From Acinetobacter cumulans (GTDB lineage: Bacteria; Pseudomonadota; Gammaproteobacteria; Pseudomonadales; Moraxellaceae), in the NCBI RefSeq assembly GCF_003024525.3, contig NZ_CP035934.2, positions 1,426,001 through 1,490,000 of the forward strand: a DNA stretch of 64,000 bases, in the 5' to 3' direction. A model generated the notes under the pieces. It was not told the DNA's origin, ran no database searches, and saw only the letters and a list, made by a program, of their open reading frames with translations. How positions within the stretch are numbered: the stretch's first letter is position 1; each line of letters opens with the position of its first letter. The translations under genes were made by a program, and so were the position numbers. Below are positions 46,153-55,107 of the stretch, piece by piece.

Positions 46153-47544
46153 ATGACTGACCAATACCAAGCATTTTCAAAATCTCCAATTGGTAAATTT
46201 GTCATTAAAAATTTAGGATTGCCAGCACCGACTTTCCTAGAGCGTTTTGAATCTGCTTCTCCTGTGGTGAAAGGCGCAATTTTAGTTGGCGCTGCGCCAA
46301 ACAGCACCTTGGCTGGTTCTATTGCTCAAGTTTTGGCAAATGTGCATGCAAATGGCTATGCAGGCAACAATACTGAATTGCAGCAAGCTGCAGCAAAAGC
46401 AGGTTTGAACTTAAGCGCATTTAATGAAGGCGACAAAGAATCTAAATTTAAAGTTGTTGTTTTTGATGCATCAGGCATTGAAAACTCAGAGCAGCTTCAT
46501 GAGCTATATGCATTCTTTAACCCTATTGCACGTCAGGTTCAAGCATCTGGCCGTGTTGTAGTTGTTGGTACAACACCAGAAACTGCAAAAACTGCAAAAC
46601 AGGCTATTGCTCAGCGTGCGCTCGAAGGTTTTGTGAAATCTGTAGGTAAAGAATTTAAAAAAGGCATTGCGGCTAATCTTGTCTATGTAGATGCAGGCGC
46701 TGAAGCGAACCTTGAGTCTGCGCTTCGTTTCGCAATTTCACCGCGTTCAGCTTATGTTTCAGGTCAAGTGATCCGCGTGTCGAAAGCAGACACAGTAGAT
46801 ATTGACTGGACTAAGCCGCTTGCAGGTAAGACTGCTGTAGTGACAGGTGCAAGCCGCGGTATTGGTGAAGCGATTGCGCATGTGCTTTCTCGTGATGGCG
46901 CGCATGTGATTTGTTTAGACGTTCCGCAGCAGCAAGCTGACCTTGACCGTGTAGCTGGTGCAATTGGCGGTTCAACGCTTGCGATTGACATTACAGCAGG
47001 CGATGCTGGTGAAAAAATTAAAGCTGCGGCAGCTGCGCAAGGCGGTTTAGATATTATTGTGCATAACGCAGGTATTACACGTGACAAAACTTTGGCAAAT
47101 ATGAAGCCTGAGCTTTGGGACTTGGTAATTAACATCAACTTGTCTGCCATTGAACGTGTGAATGACTATTTGTTAGCGAATGACGGTTTTAATGCGAATG
47201 GCCGTATTGTTTGTGTATCGTCTATTTCAGGCATCGCAGGTAATTTGGGTCAAACTAACTATGCTGCTTCTAAAGCAGGTGTAATTGGTGTGGTTAAATT
47301 TACAGCACCTACACTAACTAATGGTGTGACCATTAATGCCGTTGCGCCAGGTTTCATTGAAACGCAAATGACCGCTGCTATTCCATTTGCAATCCGTGAA
47401 GCGGGTCGCCGTATGAACTCGATGAGTCAAGGCGGTTTGCCAGTCGATGTTGCAGAGACGATTGCATTGTTTGCTTCAACTGCATCTACAGGTCTAAATG
47501 GCAACGTAGTACGTGTTTGCGGTCAAAGCCTGTTAGGGGCTTAA
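46153..47544 (+). CDS. fabG: High-molecular-weight 3-oxoacyl-(acyl carrier protein) reductase FabG
   Basis: A 463-residue, two-domain FabG. The N-terminal half (1-215) is a flavodoxin-like, catalytically inactive domain found only in the high-molecular-weight subclass, and the C-terminal half is the ketoreductase with TGASRGIGEA at about residue 230, NAGITRDKTLANM, the catalytic Ser in VSSISGIAG and YAASK at about 369. It reduces 3-ketoacyl-CoA or acyl-ACP. FabG4 of M. tuberculosis (Rv0242c) has the same build and size. A MaoC hydratase follows and a thiolase is divergent, indicating one fatty-acyl pathway. Confidence 0.94.
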   Translation: MTDQYQAFSKSPIGKFVIKNLGLPAPTFLERFESASPVVKGAILVGAAPNSTLAGSIAQVLANVHANGYAGNNTELQQAAAKAGLNLSAFNEGDKESKFKVVVFDASGIENSEQLHELYAFFNPIARQVQASGRVVVVGTTPETAKTAKQAIAQRALEGFVKSVGKEFKKGIAANLVYVDAGAEANLESALRFAISPRSAYVSGQVIRVSKADTVDIDWTKPLAGKTAVVTGASRGIGEAIAHVLSRDGAHVICLDVPQQQADLDRVAGAIGGSTLAIDITAGDAGEKIKAAAAAQGGLDIIVHNAGITRDKTLANMKPELWDLVININLSAIERVNDYLLANDGFNANGRIVCVSSISGIAGNLGQTNYAASKAGVIGVVKFTAPTLTNGVTINAVAPGFIETQMTAAIPFAIREAGRRMNSMSQGGLPVDVAETIALFASTASTGLNGNVVRVCGQSLLGA

Positions 47545-47562
47545 TGCATCCCTCTTAAAATT

Positions 47563-47660
47563 CCCTCTCCTTTAAGGAGAGGGCTAGGGAGAGGTAAAAT
47601 TTACTATAAAGGGACATGAGGCTACCCTCATCCCAGCCTTCTCCCAGAGGGAGAAGGGGC
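47563..47660. repeat. Two REP-like palindromes between fabG and maoC
   Basis: First palindrome CCCTCTCC-TTTAA-GGAGAGGG (47563-47583), second CCTTCTCCC-AGA-GGGAGAAGG (47637-47657). These GC-rich motifs stand out in this AT-rich genome and resemble the dispersed CCCTCTCCC-type intergenic repeats of gammaproteobacteria. Confidence 0.75.
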
Positions 47661-47699
47661 TTTTAAGACATTGAAATAAAAACTTCTCAAAGGTTCAGT

Positions 47700-48554
47700 A
47701 TGAATACTCGCCATTTTAGTCAACTTCCAAAACCTTATTTGGCTTATCCAAAAGTCATCCAAGGCTTGATTTTTAAAAAGCCGAAAGGTGAAAAAGTGCT
47801 GCCGCAAGTTGAATATGTGGTGGATTCATTTCAAGTCGATGCAAAACACTTAAAAGCGTATAACGAAGTTTGCGGTTTTAAAAACAACGGCTATATTCCT
47901 GCAATTTACTTGGCGGTGCTGTCGCAAAGCCTGCAAATGCACATGATGACTACCGAAGCATTTCCATTTGCAATTTTAGGCTTGGTGCACATTCGTAACC
48001 AAGTGAAGCAAACCCGTAAAGTCGGTGTAAATGAACAGCTAAGCCTGTCTTGCAAGTTTGGCGAATTAAAGCCGCATGATAAAGGCGTACAGTTTGACTT
48101 TATTACCACTGCAAAAGTAGGTAATGATGTTGTTGTAGAGTCGCTGACCACTTATTTAGCGCGTCAAAAAACCGATGTAAAAGCTGCAGCAAAAACGGCT
48201 GAGAGCAAAACACCAAACTATCAGCTGGTTGCGGAGTGGGGGGTTTCTGAAAATACAGGACGTCGTTATGCAATTACCTCTGGTGATTTTAACCTGATTC
48301 ATATTCATGCTGTTACAGCAAAAGCATTTGGCTTTAAACAAGCCATTGCACATGGTATGTGGAGCAAAGCGAAAGCATTGGCGAATTTAAGCCTGCCAGA
48401 TGCGTATGATGCAGATGTTTGGTTTAAACTGCCGATGTACCTGCCGTCAAAAGTAGAATTTTTAACTGCGGTGAATTCATCTGAAACAGACTTTATGATT
48501 CGTAGTGCAAAAAATAAAAAACCGCATGTGACGGGTACAGTCACAGCGCTATAA
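47700..48554 (+). CDS. MaoC family (R)-specific enoyl-CoA/acyl-ACP hydratase
   Basis: A 284-residue MaoC-domain protein. The C-terminal hot-dog domain has the hydratase-2 motif RYAITSGDFNLIHIHAVTAKAFGFKQAIAHGMWS with the catalytic Asp and His. The N-terminal half is a degenerate second hot-dog fold, as in the double-fold hydratases such as HtdX (Rv0241c, 280 residues). It lies downstream of FabG, in the order expected for a reductase and hydratase working on the same acyl chain, and is followed by a terminator. Confidence 0.92.
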   Translation: MNTRHFSQLPKPYLAYPKVIQGLIFKKPKGEKVLPQVEYVVDSFQVDAKHLKAYNEVCGFKNNGYIPAIYLAVLSQSLQMHMMTTEAFPFAILGLVHIRNQVKQTRKVGVNEQLSLSCKFGELKPHDKGVQFDFITTAKVGNDVVVESLTTYLARQKTDVKAAAKTAESKTPNYQLVAEWGVSENTGRRYAITSGDFNLIHIHAVTAKAFGFKQAIAHGMWSKAKALANLSLPDAYDADVWFKLPMYLPSKVEFLTAVNSSETDFMIRSAKNKKPHVTGTVTAL

Positions 48555-48557
48555 GCC

Positions 48558-48595
48558 AAAAAAGCCTGATGTCTTCATTGCATCAGGCTTTTTTT
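48558..48595 (+). terminator. Intrinsic terminator after the MaoC gene
   Basis: AAAAAGCCTGATG and CATCAGGCTTTTT pair around an 8-base loop, followed by T residues. Confidence 0.9.
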
Positions 48596-48650
48596 CTGTC
48601 CGAAAATATGTCATATCATTTATGCCTTATAGCATTGGAGTTCAAAGGAT

Positions 48651-49910
48651 ATGAACCAGCTCAAAGAAGTTTTATTTGCAAGTACTGATCATTATTCAGG
48701 TGAAGCTGATGCATCTTTTCAAGATGTAGCAAAGCTGTTTAGTCGCTTACAGGATGCGCGTAGCACGCAAGGTGGCGCTGCGCTATGCGTCTATTTTAAG
48801 GGGCGTAAAGTACTGGATATTTTTACAGGTCAAAAATCGGCAGATGAAAAATGGCAGCCTGATACACTTTCAATCTGCTATTCCACGGGTAAAGGTGTGC
48901 TCGCTACCTTGGCGCATATTTTGGTCAGTGAAGGCTTTATTGACTATGACGTACCAATTGCTAATTATTGGACTGAATTTGCACAACATGGTAAAGCTCG
49001 TATAACGCTTAGACATATCTTGAGTCATCAAAGTGGTTTATATGACATCCGTAATAATATTGATCAGGCCGTTGAAATGGCGGACTGGCAGCACATGCTC
49101 CAAGTGATGGAAAACATGACGCCGCGTTTTGGCTTAGGTGAAGACATGGCATATCAGCCTCTGACCTTTGGCTGGCTGGTGGGCGGTGTATTGGAAAAAG
49201 CGGCCAAGCGAAGTTTATCTGAGTTAATGCAGCAGTATTTGGTTGGGCCTTTGGCTTTGGATGGCGCGTATTTTGGTGTACCGCAGGATCAGCTTGAACG
49301 TGCAGCTCGTCCATTGCCCAAAGCGCCGCGTTCAAATGCAGCGAAGCAGCAACAATCTTCAGATCATTCGAAACAGCGTAAGGCATCACCGATGGATAAG
49401 CTGATTGAGCTGAGTGGCCAGAACCCGCAAGATTTTCAGGATGCAATGATCCCTAAAGGCATGAAGCACTTTAGTTTTTTTAGTGATGAGGGAATGCAGG
49501 CCGTCATACCGGCAGCCAATGGTGCTTTTACAGCGGGAAGTTTGGCTAAGATATATGCCATGCTAGCAAATAATGGTGTGTGGAATGGTCAAAAGTTGAT
49601 TAAACCAGAAGTGTATCGAGTCCTGAGTACAATCCAGAGTAAAAAGCGTGACCGAATTATGCCATTGCCGATGCATTGGCGACTGGGCTATCACCGAGTA
49701 CTGAGTTTAGGAAAATCATCCAATGGTTTTGGTCATATTGGTTTTAATGGCTCAGGTGCATGGTGTGACCCAGAGCGTGATTTAAGCTTTGCATATACAC
49801 ATAACTTTCCAACAGGCTCACTGACGGGGGATTACCGTTTATGGGCGTTGACGCAGGAAACACTCCGCTGTGCAGACCGTGTGCTAAAAGGGCGGAAAGG
49901 CTGGCTTTAA
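48651..49910 (+). CDS. Beta-lactamase-fold serine hydrolase (esterase family VIII type)
   Basis: A 419-residue class C beta-lactamase-like protein. The catalytic SxxK is in SICYSTGKGVLA, the following Tyr site is SGLYDIRNN, and HIGFNGSGAWCDPE is in place of the KTG triad. There is no signal peptide, so it is cytoplasmic and more likely an esterase or lipase (EstB-like) than a beta-lactamase. A Gln/Lys/Ser-rich insertion near residues 225-250 is probably a surface loop. It is next to the acyl cluster but has its own promoter region. Confidence 0.88.
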   Translation: MNQLKEVLFASTDHYSGEADASFQDVAKLFSRLQDARSTQGGAALCVYFKGRKVLDIFTGQKSADEKWQPDTLSICYSTGKGVLATLAHILVSEGFIDYDVPIANYWTEFAQHGKARITLRHILSHQSGLYDIRNNIDQAVEMADWQHMLQVMENMTPRFGLGEDMAYQPLTFGWLVGGVLEKAAKRSLSELMQQYLVGPLALDGAYFGVPQDQLERAARPLPKAPRSNAAKQQQSSDHSKQRKASPMDKLIELSGQNPQDFQDAMIPKGMKHFSFFSDEGMQAVIPAANGAFTAGSLAKIYAMLANNGVWNGQKLIKPEVYRVLSTIQSKKRDRIMPLPMHWRLGYHRVLSLGKSSNGFGHIGFNGSGAWCDPERDLSFAYTHNFPTGSLTGDYRLWALTQETLRCADRVLKGRKGWL

Positions 49911-49993
49911 TTGCACATGCTGTACATTAATGGACGACGTATCGGTTTGTTTGTGCTATTTTTCCCGCCGAATGTATGACAGGCAGGCAACAC

Positions 49994-50455
49994 ATGAATA
50001 AGTCGATCTTAATTCCCTTAGTTTCTCTTTCTAGTTTGACTGTGACTGGTTTGGTGGGTTGTGAGCGTGCCTCCGAGACGACTGTAAAGCAAACAGAGGC
50101 TGTGCAAGTGAAACAAATCGTCCCAGCTTGGGTTGGTAGTTATAGCGGGCATACGCCATGCATGAGTTGTAGCGCATTGTGTGAAGATTGTGAGGGAATG
50201 GCGGTTAAACTGACTTTAAATACTGATATGACCTATACCTTAGATCGTCAAAGCATGAGTGGAAATGATCAGCCGGCTTTACTACATGGCGCGATGAAAT
50301 TTCATAATCCAGAAAAGACCAAATTAGAGCTGGTGAATGTAGAAAGTCGTAATTTGCTATATGTTAATTTAGCAAATAAACAGTTAGAAATTTTGAAGAA
50401 TGACACCGCGCAACCTTATGATGTGCAAGATAACTTTTTACTTGAACGTGCCTAA
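49994..50455 (+). CDS. NlpE-like copper-resistance lipoprotein
   Basis: A 153-residue lipoprotein. The signal is MNKSILIPLVSLSSLTVTGLVGC with a lipobox LVGC at residues 20-23, and the mature part carries the NlpE N-terminal pattern GSYSGHTPCMSCSALCEDCEGM with four Cys. NlpE in E. coli triggers the Cpx response and binds copper. The C-terminal OB-fold domain of full-length NlpE is missing, as in many short homologues. ATG 49994 is chosen because the frame before it (MTGRQH) has no hydrophobic continuation. Confidence 0.87.
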   Translation: MNKSILIPLVSLSSLTVTGLVGCERASETTVKQTEAVQVKQIVPAWVGSYSGHTPCMSCSALCEDCEGMAVKLTLNTDMTYTLDRQSMSGNDQPALLHGAMKFHNPEKTKLELVNVESRNLLYVNLANKQLEILKNDTAQPYDVQDNFLLERA

Positions 50456-50660
50456 ATCTACATATTGAGCCAAAGTAAGTACTGATTAAAAAATGATTTT
50501 AAGCTGAATATCGATTGAATCAGTTAGCTACATCAGCTGACTGAGGCTTTAAATGAAATATAAGAACAGAACTGGCAGATTTATGACATTAAATAGTGGA
50601 CTACAGTGGATTTTGAGCGGTAGTTTAACGCATCTCTATAAGCACTTATAAATTGTAAAT

Positions 50661-51395
50661 ATGTTAAAAAAAGAGTTAACAGTCTCAGACTTAATTGCCT
50701 TGCTTTCAGTGTTCGCTGTAGGATTGTCTGTACTTTCTAATGCATACTTTTATTATTCATTAGATGCTTTATGGATCATGTCAACACTTTCACCATCGGT
50801 ATATTTCGTAGAGGTTTTTAGAGTTTTATTTTTAGTATGTCTGTTGATTATTAGTGCAGCATGTTTTGAGTGGTTGTATAAAATTTTATTAAAATCATTA
50901 TTTCGAAAACGGAAAATATTTTATAAAAATAATGAGCAAGAGATAAAGAATTTACTTGCGAAGAAAAGGAAATCTTTTATAAGAGGCTATACTGTCTTTT
51001 CAGTTTTGTTGATGAATTTAATATTTAAGGTGCTGGAAAACTTTGGCTTTATATTTACAATTCAAATCTATATCTGGGCTTTTTTCATTTTTGGGTTGAG
51101 CATGGCCTTAGTGACTAATCATACATTGGATTTGATCACAAAAAGAATCACACTCGCATTAATGGTGATATTGGTTACTGCTCTGAATGCAGAGATTAAA
51201 ATTGCTTATTTAAGTGAAGCACCTACAGTATATTTCAAAGATAATTCATCAAGGTCGCAACAAGCACAGTTACTTGAAGCATATCAAGATAAAATTATAG
51301 TGTTTCGCCAAGCCATTACAGGTGACGATAAAGTCATAACTATTTTGAAAATTGATCAAGTAGAAAGGATAGTAGCCAAAGACTTAGCAAATTAA
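50661..51395 (+). CDS. Integral membrane protein of unknown function
   Basis: A 244-residue protein with about five predicted membrane segments (residues roughly 10-30, 45-70, 108-130, 135-155, 165-185), a basic cytoplasmic loop (KSLFRKRKIFYK, then KKRKSF) and a soluble C-terminus YQDKIIVFRQAITGDDKVIT. It is more AT-rich than its neighbours, which may mean recent acquisition or low constraint. I recognise no family. A 205-base gap separates it from the NlpE-like gene and holds nothing I can name. Confidence 0.65.
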   Translation: MLKKELTVSDLIALLSVFAVGLSVLSNAYFYYSLDALWIMSTLSPSVYFVEVFRVLFLVCLLIISAACFEWLYKILLKSLFRKRKIFYKNNEQEIKNLLAKKRKSFIRGYTVFSVLLMNLIFKVLENFGFIFTIQIYIWAFFIFGLSMALVTNHTLDLITKRITLALMVILVTALNAEIKIAYLSEAPTVYFKDNSSRSQQAQLLEAYQDKIIVFRQAITGDDKVITILKIDQVERIVAKDLAN

Positions 51396-51456
51396 GAGTT
51401 TTCATTCACTCTTCGTCAAAAAAACAGTATCCTTATGCATGTGAAAAGGAGCATAC

Positions 51457-53682
51457 ATGTATCAAGTACTTGCGCGAAAATACCGTCCACGCAATTTTAA
51501 TGAACTGGTTGGCCAAAACCATGTCTCACGCGCATTAACCAGCGCTTTAGACCGTGGTCGCCTACATCATGCCTATTTGTTTACAGGGACTCGCGGTGTA
51601 GGTAAAACCACAATTGCGCGTATTTTAGCGAAATGCTTGAACTGTGAAACAGGGATTACTTCTACGCCATGTGAAGTTTGTGCGACCTGTAAGTCTGTCA
51701 ATGAAGGGCGTTTTATCGACCTGATTGAAATTGATGCAGCATCGCGTACAAAAGTAGAAGATACACGTGAACTTTTAGATAATGTTCCTTATGCGCCTAC
51801 GCAAGGACGCTTTAAGGTTTATCTGATTGACGAAGTGCACATGCTGTCTACGCATTCATTTAACGCACTTTTGAAAACGCTGGAAGAACCGCCTGAGCAT
51901 GTAAAATTCCTGTTTGCGACGACAGATCCACAAAAATTGCCAATTACCGTCATTTCGCGTTGCTTGCAATTTACCTTACGTCCGCTGGCTGTAGATGAAA
52001 TTACAAAGCATTTAACCGATGTGTTACACAAAGAAAGCATCGAAGCAGAGCAGGATGCGATTTGGCAAATTGCAGAGTCTGCGCAAGGCTCACTTCGTGA
52101 TGCGATGTCATTGACAGACCAAGCAATTGCTTATGGGCAGGGTGCTATTCATCACCAAGATGTCAAAGACATGTTGGGTCTGATTGATCGTACGATTATT
52201 TATGATTTGATTTTAGCGATACATCAAAATCAGCAAGCGCGGATTAGCCAGTTGTTAATGCAATTCCGCCAGCAAGCACTTGATGTTTCTATGGTGCTGG
52301 ATCAATTGATTTCGACACTGCATGAATTGGCATTACTACAGTATTTGCCAGATTTAGCTTTAAAATACAGTGCTGAAATTAACCAAAAAATTATGCGTTT
52401 ATCAGCGCAAGTCACAGCACAAGATTTGCAATTATATTATCAAATTGCTTGTAAAGGTCGAGCTGATCTACAGCTAGCAGTGACACAAGAGCAGGGTTTT
52501 GAAATGACCGTGCTACGTTTGCTTGCTTTCCGCCCAATGCAACCGAGTGAAATATCTGCATCAGCACCAGTACAAACAGCTCAACCAGCTGCACATGTTG
52601 AACCAGCACCTGTAAGCGAAGCGCTAACACCGCATAGCAGTCAGCTGGAAGTAAATGCATCACCATTAGCAACAGATATACCTTCAACGCAGGATGAAAC
52701 AAACGAAGCGCTAAATTCTGATGGTTTCTTCTCTGATGAATATGATGATGAGCAAGATGACTTTAGATCGCAAGCAACTGTGAATGAGCCTTCATCAGAT
52801 GATTTTTTAGATGAAGCTGAATTTGAGCTGTCTCCAGAGCCTGAAGGTACAAAACATCAGCTAGAGTCTGAGGTTCTAGTCGATGTTCAAATAAGCTCTG
52901 AAGCACATACGCAAAATGCCGATTCATCTCCAATAGATCAAATACAGTCACCTGATCAAAATCAAATTATTTTTGATCTATCGAATGGTGAAACATTATT
53001 TGGTTTAGATGCTTTGGCAGGGGGGGATCAAGTTGTAGATCTAACACCTGATTATGCCTTTGAATCTATTGCTCCCTTAGAAACGGTTATTAAAAATAGC
53101 CCTGTAACTGAAGCGCAAGCTGAGCCAGATCAAGACGGTGCAGAGGCTGGTTTATTTGCACAAGACATGACAGTTGCAGCTGTAGTAGAAAGTTTTGTAC
53201 AGGAAGAAATAGTACAGCAACCTCAAAACTCAGTCACGGTATCATCTGCATCTGTTAGCCATCTTATGCCACAGGATATTTTGAAACTGCCTGTACAAGA
53301 CCTACAAGGTGAATGGACAGTCGATAAGTGGGAATACTGGTTCCGTCATAGTGATTTGTCACCTGCTGTACAGGAGTTAGCACAACATGGGGTGATGATT
53401 GGCACAATTGATGGTGAGAGCAACTTCCATATTCCTAAAAAATATGAACAGTTGCTGACTCAAATGCAACACCTGTTGGAGCAAGCATTACACAGTGCTT
53501 GGCCAGCAACACGCTTTAATGTGGTGTATGGCGATGTGAGTGAGCGTACGCCTTATGTGTTGTTAAATGCACGTAAAGAGCAAGCGTATGTTCGCGCCTC
53601 AGAGTTATTGCATAGTGAGCCTACCGTGAAATCTTTAATCCAAGCATTTAATGGTGAACTACATAATATTCAACTGAAATAA
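51457..53682 (+). CDS. dnaX: DNA polymerase III tau (and possibly gamma) subunit
   Basis: A 741-residue clamp-loader and replisome organiser. The AAA+ domain has GTRGVGKTT at residues 44-52, a zinc module CLNCETGITSTPCEVCATCKS, Walker B IDEVHMLST and SRC sensor ISRCLQF. Domain III ends at about residue 370. A long acidic, low-complexity linker (about 370-600) precedes the tau-specific C-terminus, which binds polymerase alpha. No A-rich programmed frameshift like that in E. coli was found, but a G7 tract at residue 521 (53020) leads to quick stops in both alternative frames. Confidence 0.96.
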   Translation: MYQVLARKYRPRNFNELVGQNHVSRALTSALDRGRLHHAYLFTGTRGVGKTTIARILAKCLNCETGITSTPCEVCATCKSVNEGRFIDLIEIDAASRTKVEDTRELLDNVPYAPTQGRFKVYLIDEVHMLSTHSFNALLKTLEEPPEHVKFLFATTDPQKLPITVISRCLQFTLRPLAVDEITKHLTDVLHKESIEAEQDAIWQIAESAQGSLRDAMSLTDQAIAYGQGAIHHQDVKDMLGLIDRTIIYDLILAIHQNQQARISQLLMQFRQQALDVSMVLDQLISTLHELALLQYLPDLALKYSAEINQKIMRLSAQVTAQDLQLYYQIACKGRADLQLAVTQEQGFEMTVLRLLAFRPMQPSEISASAPVQTAQPAAHVEPAPVSEALTPHSSQLEVNASPLATDIPSTQDETNEALNSDGFFSDEYDDEQDDFRSQATVNEPSSDDFLDEAEFELSPEPEGTKHQLESEVLVDVQISSEAHTQNADSSPIDQIQSPDQNQIIFDLSNGETLFGLDALAGGDQVVDLTPDYAFESIAPLETVIKNSPVTEAQAEPDQDGAEAGLFAQDMTVAAVVESFVQEEIVQQPQNSVTVSSASVSHLMPQDILKLPVQDLQGEWTVDKWEYWFRHSDLSPAVQELAQHGVMIGTIDGESNFHIPKKYEQLLTQMQHLLEQALHSAWPATRFNVVYGDVSERTPYVLLNARKEQAYVRASELLHSEPTVKSLIQAFNGELHNIQLK

Positions 53683-53696
53683 TCAGGTGGAATACA

Positions 53697-54146
53697 TTAT
53701 TCTTCATTAATTAAATCAATTAGATAATGTTTTAAGGCATCTCGCATTTCTGGTGGAATCGGGGTGCTTTTTTTATATTCACGTTCAACAAAAACATGTA
53801 CAAAATTACCTTGTGCAGCGGCGTGATTTTGTCCTTGTTTAAAAATTGCCAAGTCATAGCTTAAAGAGGAATTTCCAATTTTTTGAATGGCAACACCGAC
53901 TTCAATAATCTCAGGGTAACTGAGTTCTTGCATAAAGTTGCAAGAAGAGCTCACCACTAGACCTATGATGGGAGAGTGGTGAATATTAAAGCCTGCTTTT
54001 TGAATTAATAAGGCATTGGCTGCTGTGTCAAAGTAACTATAATAGGTAACGTTATTGACATGCCCGTACAAGTCGTTATCTGCCCAGCGGGTTTGAATAG
54101 GAAATATAAAGCGATATTGATTGCGTTGTCTGATCGTTGGTTTCAT
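53697..54146 (-). CDS. Acyl-CoA thioesterase (4-hydroxybenzoyl-CoA thioesterase-like)
   Basis: A 149-residue single hot-dog thioesterase. The motif TRWADNDLYGHVNNVTYYSYFDTA contains the catalytic Asp of the 4HBT family, and SSSCNFMQELSYPEIIEVGVAI and GNFVHVFVER follow. It hydrolyses short- or medium-chain or aromatic acyl-CoA; the substrate is not known. The start is uncertain: ATG 54146 has no clear ribosome binding site, and a TTG at 54167 would add seven residues. It converges with dnaX. Confidence 0.88.
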   Translation of the reverse strand: MKPTIRQRNQYRFIFPIQTRWADNDLYGHVNNVTYYSYFDTAANALLIQKAGFNIHHSPIIGLVVSSSCNFMQELSYPEIIEVGVAIQKIGNSSLSYDLAIFKQGQNHAAAQGNFVHVFVEREYKKSTPIPPEMRDALKHYLIDLINEE

Positions 54147-54207
54147 TTGGGTCGGTATTGTTATCAAGCATCATGTGTTTTTACTTTGCTATGCCAGTTT
54201 ATTCAAG

Positions 54208-54240
54208 TAAAAAAAAGCCATTCAAGCAATTTGAATGGCT
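54208..54240 (-). terminator. Terminator after ompW (minus strand)
   Basis: On the minus strand AGCCATTCAA-ATTGC-TTGAATGGCT is followed by seven T. It ends the ompW transcript. Confidence 0.9.
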
Positions 54241-54294
54241 ATGGCAAAATGAAAGCTTAAAAATTAAAACAATAATTTTTTCTGTATTTTTGAG

Positions 54295-55107
54295 TTAGAA
54301 ACGATAGCCAAGGCCTAAGTAGGTGACAACTGGATTGATTTCAATTTTACTTGATCCAAGTAACACCGTGTCACGGTCACCTGTGTTGCTATTACCAATG
54401 ACATTAAGTTTTGCATCTGTCGAGAGATGAGCATAGCTGACAGACGCCGTACCAAACCAATTTTTAGTCAAATTCACATCAACACCTACCGTAGCAACGG
54501 GTGCAAAAGCATCATCGACTTTAATTTTGCCTAATTCAGGTTTAAGTAAACCACCTACAAGCGGATTATGCGTCTGTAGTTCTGTATTGATGGCAGGATC
54601 TGCTTTTACATTGCTGAAATGTGCGTACATTACACCTGCGCCCACATAAGGCCGAATACGGTTATTAATTGAGCCAAAGTGATAGCGTGCAGTGAAGGTT
54701 GGGGTATATGCATCTGTTGTTGCAATTTTATTAAATTGCTCTAAGTTTGCGACTGATCCAACAACTGGGAGGCTAATTTCACCTTTACCAGATAAATCCA
54801 TTTTTGGCGGTGCACCTAAAACTAGTTCGAGAGAAACATTGTCATTAACAAAGTAATCAAGCATTAAGCCAGCAGTATCCGCATTTTGTACTTCAAAGCC
54901 AGCATTTGGAGAGGAGGCCTGTTGAGCGCCTAAAATAGGTGTTTTATCTGTTGTACTTCCTGAAACACCTTGCGCGCTACTTTGAGGCATGATGTGCAAC
55001 CAACCTGCTGAAACAGCCCATGTTTTTCCATCAGATGTAGAGGCATGAACCAAAGGCATTGCACCACATAGTGCGACCAATAATGCTGATTTTTTAATAT
55101 GATTCAT
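54295..55107 (-). CDS. OmpW family outer membrane protein
   Basis: A 270-residue outer membrane protein. The signal peptide is MNHIKKSALLVALCGAMPLVHA; the mature protein has the OmpW beta-barrel ending in the aromatic signature GLGYRF (C-terminal Phe), with the core segments NDNVSLELVLGAPPK and RYHFGSINNRIRPYVGAGV. At 270 residues it is longer than E. coli OmpW (about 212) owing to larger extracellular loops, a common feature in Acinetobacter. It carries small hydrophobic molecules in other species. ATG 55107 follows AAGGAAAAGC; the frame extends 13 codons upstream without signal features. Confidence 0.92.
   Translation of the reverse strand: MNHIKKSALLVALCGAMPLVHASTSDGKTWAVSAGWLHIMPQSSAQGVSGSTTDKTPILGAQQASSPNAGFEVQNADTAGLMLDYFVNDNVSLELVLGAPPKMDLSGKGEISLPVVGSVANLEQFNKIATTDAYTPTFTARYHFGSINNRIRPYVGAGVMYAHFSNVKADPAINTELQTHNPLVGGLLKPELGKIKVDDAFAPVATVGVDVNLTKNWFGTASVSYAHLSTDAKLNVIGNSNTGDRDTVLLGSSKIEINPVVTYLGLGYRF

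Noticed and set aside
52381..52397. A-rich frameshift heptamer in dnaX
   Set aside because: The A-run is out of phase with the codons needed for tandem slippage and no strong following structure was seen.
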